From NCBI RefSeq assembly GCF_018219455.1, contig NZ_CP056122.1, positions 1,116,001-1,180,000 on the forward strand: DNA of 64,000 nucleotides, read 5' to 3'. The stretch is from Moritella sp. 5 (lineage in GTDB: Bacteria > Pseudomonadota > Gammaproteobacteria > Enterobacterales > Moritellaceae). Made by a program: the position numbers and the translations under genes. How positions within the stretch are numbered: the stretch's first letter is position 1; each line of letters begins with the position of its first letter. Positions 57,670 to 64,000 of the stretch are shown here, one piece after another. The notes under the pieces were generated by a model that did no database searches, was not told the origin of the DNA, and worked only from the letters and a program-made list of their open reading frames with translations.

Positions 57670-59064
57670 GTGAGCCAAACTAATTTCTCTTCTCTAAATT
57701 TACGTCCAGAGCTTGTCTCTAATCTGGATACTCTCGGTTATGCCGAAATGACACCTATCCAAGCACAAAGCTTACCGAGTATTCTTGAAGGTAAAGATGT
57801 AATTGGCCAAGGTAAAACTGGTTCAGGTAAAACAGCTGCTTTTGGTTTAGGTTTACTTCAGCGTTTAGACGTTGAACGTTTCCGTATTCAAACGTTAGTG
57901 CTTTGTCCTACACGTGAGTTAGCAGACCAAGTTGCGAAAGAAATTCGTAAACTGGCACGTGCTATTCACAACATTAAAGTATTAACGCTGTGTGGTGGTA
58001 TGCCATTTGGCCCACAAATCGGTTCATTAGAACATGGAGCACATATTATTGTTGGTACACCAGGTCGTGTATTAGATCACTTAAACAAAGGCACGTTACG
58101 ATTAGATAATCTAACAACATTTGTGCTGGATGAAGCGGATCGAATGCTAGAAATGGGTTTCCAAGATGCACTTGACGCAATTGTCGAAAAAGCACCAAGT
58201 GATCGTCAAACATTATTATTCAGTGCTACTTTCCCGAAAAAAATCCAAGCGATTGCATCGAAAATAATGAACAACCCTGAAATGGTTGAAGTTGCAGCGA
58301 CGCATGACGATAGCTCAATCAAACAGCATTTCTACAAAGTGAAAAACTTTGGTGAACGTTTAGATACGGTTCGCGGATTATTACTACAGCACAAACCTGA
58401 ATCAACGGTTATTTTCTGTAATACCAAGAAAGATGTGCAAGATGTTGCTGATGAATTAGGCCATTTTGGCTTTAGTATCATTGCACTGCACGGTGATTTA
58501 GAACAACGTGATCGCGACCAAGCGTTAGTGCGTTTTTCTAATAAGAGTATTTCTATCATGGTAGCGACTGACGTTGCATCACGTGGTCTGGATATTGACT
58601 CTCTAGATGCTGTGATTAACTTCCAAGTTGCGCATGACAGTGAAGTACACGTTCACCGTATTGGCCGTACTGGTCGTGCGGGTAGTAAAGGTATTGCTTG
58701 TACTATATTTGATGATAAAGAAGCATATCAAGTTGCGTTATTAGAAGATCGTTTTGGTATGATTACGGCAGAAGCCCTACCACCAGAAAGTGTCTTAAAT
58801 GAATCACCAATGACACCTCCGATGGAATGTATCCGTATTGATGGTGGTAAAAAGCAGAAAGTACGTGCGGGTGATATTTTAGGTGCGTTAACAGGTAAAG
58901 ACGGTATTGATGGTAAGCTAGTTGGTAAAATTCAACTGTTTGATCACTGTGCGTATGTTGCTGTTGACACTAAAGTGGCTAAAGCTGCGGTACAGAAAAT
59001 TGGTAAAGGTAAACTGAAAGGCCGTACGTTCCGCGCTTGGATTGTACGTTCATTTAACGATTAA
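57670..59064 (+). CDS. dbpA: ATP-dependent RNA helicase DbpA
   Basis: A 464-residue DEAD-box helicase specific for 23S rRNA. Q-motif MTPIQAQSLP, motif I GQGKTGSGKTAAF, DEAD box [17 protein letters not shown] and [10 protein letters not shown] are present. The C-terminal DbpA RNA-binding domain (about 390-464) contains IRIDGGKKQKVRAGDILGAL and ends GRTFRAWIVRSF. I chose GTG 57670, with AAGG upstream; the frame opens at 57613 within a terminator. Confidence 0.95.
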   Translation: MSQTNFSSLNLRPELVSNLDTLGYAEMTPIQAQSLPSILEGKDVIGQGKTGSGKTAAFGLGLLQRLDVERFRIQTLVLCPTRELADQVAKEIRKLARAIHNIKVLTLCGGMPFGPQIGSLEHGAHIIVGTPGRVLDHLNKGTLRLDNLTTFVLDEADRMLEMGFQDALDAIVEKAPSDRQTLLFSATFPKKIQAIASKIMNNPEMVEVAATHDDSSIKQHFYKVKNFGERLDTVRGLLLQHKPESTVIFCNTKKDVQDVADELGHFGFSIIALHGDLEQRDRDQALVRFSNKSISIMVATDVASRGLDIDSLDAVINFQVAHDSEVHVHRIGRTGRAGSKGIACTIFDDKEAYQVALLEDRFGMITAEALPPESVLNESPMTPPMECIRIDGGKKQKVRAGDILGALTGKDGIDGKLVGKIQLFDHCAYVAVDTKVAKAAVQKIGKGKLKGRTFRAWIVRSFND

Positions 59065-59074
59065 TCGTTAATGT

Positions 59075-59110
59075 ATCTGTCAATAACGCTTTGCTTCGTT
59101 ATTGACAGAT
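59075..59110. terminator. Hairpin after dbpA
   Basis: ATCTGTCAATAACG and CGTTATTGACAGAT form a perfect 14-bp stem with an 8-base loop, 10 bases after the dbpA stop. The T-run is poor, so it may work as a bidirectional or protective 3' hairpin, also serving the small minus-strand ORF. Confidence 0.6.
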
Positions 59111-59117
59111 ATTATCA

Positions 59118-59213
59118 TCATAATTTATTATCGAGATTGTACAATTCTACAAATGAACGCCGATAAGCAGCCAAAATTTTTGCTATTACTTTTCTGATAG
59201 TTTGTGTTGCCAT
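59118..59213 (-). CDS. Small 31-residue protein, possibly DUF1127-like
   Basis: The protein starts MATQTIRKVIAKILAAYRRS and ends VELYNLDNKL. AAAGGTG lies 5-6 bases before the ATG, a good ribosome binding site. The Arg-rich amphipathic AYRRSFxELYNLDNK segment resembles the core of short DUF1127 proteins, which bind RNA in some bacteria. It is too short for certainty. The flanking region 59214-59497 is AT-rich with nothing else recognised. Confidence 0.45.
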   Translation of the reverse strand: MATQTIRKVIAKILAAYRRSFVELYNLDNKL

Positions 59214-59497
59214 GATAATCACCTTTCTGATTAGTTTATCTAAGAGTATAAGGTGGGGAGATATCATATCTAATTAGCTTTCCACCCTCTGTTTCAAGTG
59301 TATTATAACGCTGTGTAATTATATTTATAGCAAAGATTTTTCATTGTTTGGATTAGAAAATATAATGGGTTTTACGTGCTAAGTTAGAAGGTTATATAAT
59401 CATTTCTTGGGGTTTTGAGAGTGACGCTGACGGTTTGGGAAAGTATTTTATACGATAATTATTGGACGCCTATTTAACAAAGACGCCCTTTTAATGA

Positions 59498-60706
59498 CTA
59501 TTCAGGTAAGCACTGTGCTAATAAACTGACAGGGTGGATAGTTTCTAAATTACTGTTCTCTTCAATTTGCCATTTACAGGTCTCACAATCGGTAATCGCA
59601 AAGTCAGCATTCGCCTGTTTAATCTGTTCAAACAAACCTTTACCTATCTTCATCGACACCTCATAGTTTTCTTTCTTAAAACCATAAGTACCGGCAGACC
59701 CACAACATTCACTGTTCAGTACAATGACATTTAAGCCGGGAATAGTGCGTAACAGTTCGATAGTGAATATAGCCAAACCACTGCGCTCTAAATGACAGGG
59801 TGTATGGTAGACAATAGTTTTATTTACGGGTTTTAATTCTGGCATATTGCCATTCATAAATTCGCGTAATAAAAATGGCGTGATGAATTCAAGTTTATTG
59901 GAAATCTTGCTGTTATCGACTTTTAATACATGCGGGAATTCTTGTTTTAAGGTCAACGAGCAAGTTGATGATGTTGATAGAATAGGGGTATTAAACTGCT
60001 CGACAGCTTCGGTCATGTGTTTAACATTAAATTCTGCATTTTTACGAGCTTTGTCATGAAAGCCATTGGCGATCAGCGGCACACCACAGCATTTTTCTTT
60101 CTTCAATAATTTGACGCCGATATTCATGGCATTTAATACTTTAACTAAATCTTTGCCAAGCTGCGGATTGTTGTAGTTAACATAACAGCCGTGGAAATAG
60201 CTGATCTGGCGTTCAAACTGGATTTGTGTATTGGCTTGTTTTTTATACCAATGCCTAAACGAACCAAATGAATATTTAGGTAAGGATTTGTGCTTATCAA
60301 TCGCCACTGTTTTATCCATGATGGTTTTGATAATTTTCGAATCTGTGATCTTGTTTACCAAGGGTGCGACAGGTGTCGATAATGTACCGAATAAATCTGT
60401 GTGACTTAAAATGTAATCACGCATTAATTTTGGATTAAGTTTTTTCTTCTCAAACTTGCCGCGTGCCACCGCAATAATATCACCGACATTGACGTTGGAC
60501 GGACAAGCCGTTTCACAGCGCTTACAGTTAGTGCAAAGCTTTAATGCTTCATCATAATATTCTGGGCTTTTTATTCTTAATCGCTCACCATCTGGGCCCG
60601 ATTCTTTTGGCCCTGGATAATTTGGATTGGCTTTGGCAACAGGGCAATATACGGTGCAAATAGTACACTTGATGCATTTTTCAAAACGTGTTGATGCTAA
60701 ATTCAT
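59498..60706 (-). CDS. glpC: Anaerobic glycerol-3-phosphate dehydrogenase subunit C
   Basis: A 402-residue iron-sulfur protein. Two 4Fe-4S motifs lie near the N-terminus (CIKCTICTVYCP and CTNCKRCETACP). Two CCG domains follow (EKCCGVPLIANG and SECCGSAGTYG). It anchors the GlpAB dimer to the membrane and passes electrons to menaquinone. It is last in glpABC, 12 bases after glpB. Confidence 0.95.
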   Translation of the reverse strand: MNLASTRFEKCIKCTICTVYCPVAKANPNYPGPKESGPDGERLRIKSPEYYDEALKLCTNCKRCETACPSNVNVGDIIAVARGKFEKKKLNPKLMRDYILSHTDLFGTLSTPVAPLVNKITDSKIIKTIMDKTVAIDKHKSLPKYSFGSFRHWYKKQANTQIQFERQISYFHGCYVNYNNPQLGKDLVKVLNAMNIGVKLLKKEKCCGVPLIANGFHDKARKNAEFNVKHMTEAVEQFNTPILSTSSTCSLTLKQEFPHVLKVDNSKISNKLEFITPFLLREFMNGNMPELKPVNKTIVYHTPCHLERSGLAIFTIELLRTIPGLNVIVLNSECCGSAGTYGFKKENYEVSMKIGKGLFEQIKQANADFAITDCETCKWQIEENSNLETIHPVSLLAQCLPE

Positions 60707-60718
60707 TGTGTTATCCCC

Positions 60719-62062
60719 TTATGCCAAGCTGTTGCTGATTGGTTGTTGTGAATGAGCATTTACGCTACGTTGTTGTAATAACTGATTTACGGCGTGATAA
60801 GCAGTACTGATCGCGACACCGCTGCCACAGCCTTCGGCGATAGGATCGTAGCCACCTAAATTCGAACCTGCACAAAATAGATTATTGATTATTTTGCCTT
60901 TTAGCATGGGGTTAAATGCTTGGTTTGTTTTAATGCCGAGGGATAAAAATGGCTGTGAATTGGCCGCAAAAAATTGTGGGTTGTACCAGGTACTGCGTGC
61001 TTCAATGCTATTCATGTCTAAGTTAAATACAGGCTCCTGCAATTTGTCATGGTGAGCAATTAACCCTTTATTAAAAAAGCTACCAGATGCGAAAATATAG
61101 TTGTCTGCGGTTAATGGCATAGTTTCTAAGTTACGGGTGTAAATGCGCTTAAGGGTTAACATGTCGTTATCTTCTGCCATATCACCATGGGTGACTTGAT
61201 CGCCTTTTAACAGCATGCCGCCACGCTTGATGAATAAATCAATCATGGTTTCTTCAAGGCGGATCCCCAACATTGAAGGTGGCATAGTCGGTACTTCATG
61301 AAACGTCAGATTGGTTAATGCGTGTAATTTGTTAAGGACAGACAGCCCCATACCATTACCTGTAATTGCGGGGATGATCACCAAGTCATTAGATGTTGCG
61401 ATAGCCTTTAGCTTAGTTGCTAACGCTTCAATCTCACTTTCGTTACTTAAGATTCGGGCAATATCAATCGAACGCAGTTCACAAGCATTACGTTTCAGTC
61501 CTGAGAATCCATCAATCGAAATGCTGGTATTACTTATTTCCACGTCTTTAAATTCAGGTGTTTGGATCAAATTATCCGTCATCATTTTGGCATTGAAATC
61601 GCGGAAATCATTAATTTGCACGACTACAATTCGCGTGATGGTATGTTCCGTTAGGCGCATTGGTAGCTGCTGCACATAAGGTTGCGATAACCAGGTCGAT
61701 TTTAAGGTGCCTAGTGGGGTGATACGCAGATGATTGTCACCATTGTCTTGCTGCAGTAATGAAATTCCAGCGTTGGTGAGCAAGTTTTTATACCATTCAA
61801 GCGATTCAAATACGGTGTTTTTACCTACCTTACTATAAGGATGGCTAGGAAATTCATCGGTAAACTTGTCAAATATCGCTGCCGGATTACGAATGGCCTT
61901 GCCCGTTGGCGTATGCGAAAGTAGGTCGATAGAGCCTGATGAAAAGTGCAGGGCGCTTTGACCATTTGAAATGATAGCTGTTTTTAATCCAGCTTCGAGG
62001 CTGCGTAACCCCGCGGTATAGCCCGCAATACCACCGCCAATAATGATGCTATCAAACTTCAT
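60719..62062 (-). CDS. glpB: Anaerobic glycerol-3-phosphate dehydrogenase subunit B
   Basis: A 447-residue flavoprotein, slightly longer than E. coli GlpB. N-terminal FMN/FAD motif IIGGGIAGYTAGLRSLEAG and a C-terminal block LFCAGSNLGGYDPIAEGCGSG are the expected features. It overlaps glpA by 11 bases. Confidence 0.94.
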   Translation of the reverse strand: MKFDSIIIGGGIAGYTAGLRSLEAGLKTAIISNGQSALHFSSGSIDLLSHTPTGKAIRNPAAIFDKFTDEFPSHPYSKVGKNTVFESLEWYKNLLTNAGISLLQQDNGDNHLRITPLGTLKSTWLSQPYVQQLPMRLTEHTITRIVVVQINDFRDFNAKMMTDNLIQTPEFKDVEISNTSISIDGFSGLKRNACELRSIDIARILSNESEIEALATKLKAIATSNDLVIIPAITGNGMGLSVLNKLHALTNLTFHEVPTMPPSMLGIRLEETMIDLFIKRGGMLLKGDQVTHGDMAEDNDMLTLKRIYTRNLETMPLTADNYIFASGSFFNKGLIAHHDKLQEPVFNLDMNSIEARSTWYNPQFFAANSQPFLSLGIKTNQAFNPMLKGKIINNLFCAGSNLGGYDPIAEGCGSGVAISTAYHAVNQLLQQRSVNAHSQQPISNSLA

Positions 62063-63695
62063 AATATTCCTTATCTTCTTGTTTTTCGCCTAGCTTGTTA
62101 ATGTCTGTTGCGCCGAAAAGTCCTTCATACAGCCAATAGGTAAACTCGGCTTCTCGTAGTGCATCACCAAATAAAACCGGCTTAATGCCTTTCCAGCGTT
62201 CTTCAAAAAACTGCATTAATAATTTACTTGATTCATGACCGCTACAGTTGGCAAAATCACAAAATAGGCTGGAAGCACGATAGGTACACAGTTCACCCTG
62301 ACACGACCCCATCCCGAGGCGGGTACGTCTTCTTAAATCGACTAAGTTGGTGACATCGAGTTGTTTGATGGCGTATTCAATCTCACCAACAGACACCATT
62401 TCACACTCACAGACAATGGATTTACCTTTGGTGCTTTGGTCAAATGTGGCAACTGCATTTTCACCGTGACGGTGAGTGGCTGCTTTGGTTGTGAAGACTG
62501 TTTTTTGAGGTTTACTCTTTTTATTAACAACAGAACCGGGTAGTGACTGTAAATGGGTTGTACAACCGCTGGTATTTCCTAGTTTGCTGGCAATAAGATC
62601 GGTGGTCATTTCAGCCATTAAGCGACTGGTCATTAACTTACCACCAAGAATACTGTTAAATCCGGCTAAACCATCGCGTTGTTCATGATCTAATAATACG
62701 ATACCGCGACTGATGCTTCGGCCATCACCCCCCCCCACATCAACGAGAGGACGAACACCAGCATAAGCCCGTAAAACTCGGGTTTGTGCGAGTATTGGTG
62801 CCAGTTTTGCTCCTTCTTCAATTAAGATATTAACTTCTCTCTCACTGGTTTTGAGGGCGTCGATATCTTTGTAATCAATTTCTTCGGAAGTGGTGCCAAT
62901 TAACGAAATTGAATCACCGGGCACTAAAATATCGGCATCGGCAGGTTTACGGCAACGGTTGATAACTAGATCATTAATACGGTGTTCGAATACTAATAAC
63001 GATCCTTTAGCCGGTAACATTTGCACGTTTAGTTCTGCGTAGTGGCAAATGTTTTTACCCCAAATTCCCGCAGCATTGACAACTTCTTGGGCGTATACTT
63101 CAAACCGTTCATTGGTACGAGTATTAATACATTTTGCGCCAATGATCCGATCGCCAATACGGATTAAGGATTTTACCATCGAATAGGTAAGCAGTTTTGC
63201 ACCATGGATTTTTGCATCTAATACATTCGATGCACATAAACGGAATGGGTCAAGGGTGCCATCAGGGACTTTGACTGCGCCGAGTAGACTTCGGTTTACA
63301 TTCGGTTCAAGGTCGATAGCTTGTTGTGGGGTGAGTCTTTGTGTGTCGATACCAGCGCTACTGCATGCGTCAATGAAGGTAAGTTGAAAATCTAGATCAT
63401 CTTCTGGTAAGGTAATAAATAACCCGCTAGAGTCTTCGATACAGTGACTAGCGATAGCTTTGAGGATCTTGTTTTCTTGAATACATTCTCGTGCTGACTC
63501 GCTGTCTGTGACTGCATAACGCGCGCCGGAATGTAATAAACCATGATTACGGCCTGTTGTACCTGAGGCGATATCACCTTTATCAAGCAATATGCATGTT
63601 ATGCCACGTAATGCGCAATCGCGCATAATACTGGTGCCAGTCGCGCCACCACCAATGATCAATACTTCGGTATTGAAACGGGTTATCTTTCCCAT
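62052..63695 (-). CDS. glpA: Anaerobic glycerol-3-phosphate dehydrogenase subunit A
   Basis: A 547-residue catalytic subunit that oxidises glycerol-3-phosphate to dihydroxyacetone phosphate. FAD motif VLIIGGGATGTSIMRDCALRG, then GTTGRNHGLLHSGARY. The C-terminal BFD-like 2Fe-2S domain has CECEMVSVGEIEYAI and GMGSCQGELC. GGATGA lies before the ATG at 63695. A run of C on the plus strand near 62732-62740 codes Gly-rich VGGGDG and is a possible slippage site. Confidence 0.95.
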   Translation of the reverse strand: MGKITRFNTEVLIIGGGATGTSIMRDCALRGITCILLDKGDIASGTTGRNHGLLHSGARYAVTDSESARECIQENKILKAIASHCIEDSSGLFITLPEDDLDFQLTFIDACSSAGIDTQRLTPQQAIDLEPNVNRSLLGAVKVPDGTLDPFRLCASNVLDAKIHGAKLLTYSMVKSLIRIGDRIIGAKCINTRTNERFEVYAQEVVNAAGIWGKNICHYAELNVQMLPAKGSLLVFEHRINDLVINRCRKPADADILVPGDSISLIGTTSEEIDYKDIDALKTSEREVNILIEEGAKLAPILAQTRVLRAYAGVRPLVDVGGGDGRSISRGIVLLDHEQRDGLAGFNSILGGKLMTSRLMAEMTTDLIASKLGNTSGCTTHLQSLPGSVVNKKSKPQKTVFTTKAATHRHGENAVATFDQSTKGKSIVCECEMVSVGEIEYAIKQLDVTNLVDLRRRTRLGMGSCQGELCTYRASSLFCDFANCSGHESSKLLMQFFEERWKGIKPVLFGDALREAEFTYWLYEGLFGATDINKLGEKQEDKEYYEV

Positions 63696-63759
63696 GATTC
63701 ATCCATATATTCATGTCAATTAACTATTTATAAGTATGACTAATATAATTGTTGATGAA

Positions 63760-63814
63760 TTGATCTTAATCATCAATGTTCGAATGAATGGTTTAAGGTT
63801 CTTATTCGAACATT
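63760..63814 (-). promoter_or_regulatory. FNR-like box and GlpR-like inverted repeat before glpA
   Basis: TTGATCTTAATCAT (63760-63773) matches the FNR consensus TTGAT-N4-ATCAA at nine of ten positions. Next to it AATGTTCGAAT (63775-63785) and ATTCGAACATT (63804-63814) form a perfect 11-bp inverted repeat; each arm contains the ATGTTCG/CGAACAT half-site of GlpR operators. Both lie 65-120 bases upstream of glpA, as expected for an anaerobic, glycerol-3-phosphate-induced operon. Confidence 0.6.
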
Positions 63815-63863
63815 TATACGTAAAGCTGTTCTATTACGACTAATGCCCTGTTATTGTCAGGTT

Positions 63864-64000
63864 TTAAAATTGATTAAAGTGTTGGCAAATAAAATCAATT
63901 AATACTTTTAATCTAGCGGGTTGATAACGATTGCGATGATACAGCAGAAACAGCGGTACATTCGGTGAGTGCCATTGTTCTTCATGCGATGCTGATATTA
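63864..64000 (-). CDS. LysR-type regulator, C-terminal fragment
   Basis: Only the last 45 codons are in the window; the gene continues beyond the edge. The end VPLFLLYHRNRYQPARLKVL followed by IDFICQHF is typical of the effector domain end of LysR-type regulators (PLxxLYPxxRxxPxKxRxFIDF). It reads in the same direction as glpABC, 168 bases upstream of glpA. Its target cannot be told. Confidence 0.7.
   Translation of the reverse strand, partial: ISASHEEQWHSPNVPLFLLYHRNRYQPARLKVLIDFICQHFNQF

Overview
The window looks like the chromosome of a marine, polar-flagellated, psychrophile-like gammaproteobacterium. It is AT-rich, and its flagellar/chemotaxis order (flrABC, fliE-R, flhBAFG, fliA, cheYZAB, parC, parP, cheW) is the Vibrio/Shewanella/Moritella type. 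Moritella is my best guess, from the gene mix and cold-related genes; this is inference from memory, not a database match.

Region by region: (1) 1-6.9 kb holds two tRNA-Ser(UGA) copies on a tandem repeat, a small Cys-rich protein gene, uvrY-uvrC-pgsA, a tandem tRNA-Leu(UAA)/tRNA-Cys(GCA) array and a type IV pilin-like gene lodged before a fifth tRNA-Leu. (2) 7.0-10.5 kb holds a 155-residue secreted protein whose C-terminus closely resembles the arrest segment of VemP, the Vibrio Sec-monitoring stalling peptide, followed by secD and secF. This reads as a VemP-secDF2 regulatory operon outside Vibrio proper. (3) 10.8-40.1 kb is the polar flagellar and chemotaxis locus. It has the sigma-54 regulators FlrA and FlrBC, the basal body, switch and export genes, FlhF/FlhG, FliA, the Che proteins and the polar array-positioning pair ParC/ParP. 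Four GG-N10-GC sigma-54 promoters (before flrB, fliE, fliK and flhA) fit the usual hierarchy. (4) 40.2-47.9 kb holds a DUF2802 gene and the complete ccmABCDEFGHI cytochrome c maturation operon. (5) 48-51 kb is accessory: an unrecognised 249-residue gene, a patatin-like phospholipase and a protein with a YopT-like Cys/His/Asp arrangement. (6) 51.1-59.2 kb holds the ribosomal oxygenase roxA, a stand-alone second EF-G, a DUF3087 membrane protein, RNA helicases rhlE and dbpA with a cold-shock protein between them, and a 31-residue ORF. (7) 59.5-64 kb is the anaerobic glycerol-3-phosphate dehydrogenase operon glpABC (minus strand), with FNR-like and GlpR-like sites upstream, and the C-terminus of a LysR-type regulator at the window edge.

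The most interesting item is the VemP-like peptide plus its leader before secDF. The YopT-like protein, the tRNA array and the repeated linker of CheA come next. No CRISPR array, insertion sequence or prophage was seen.
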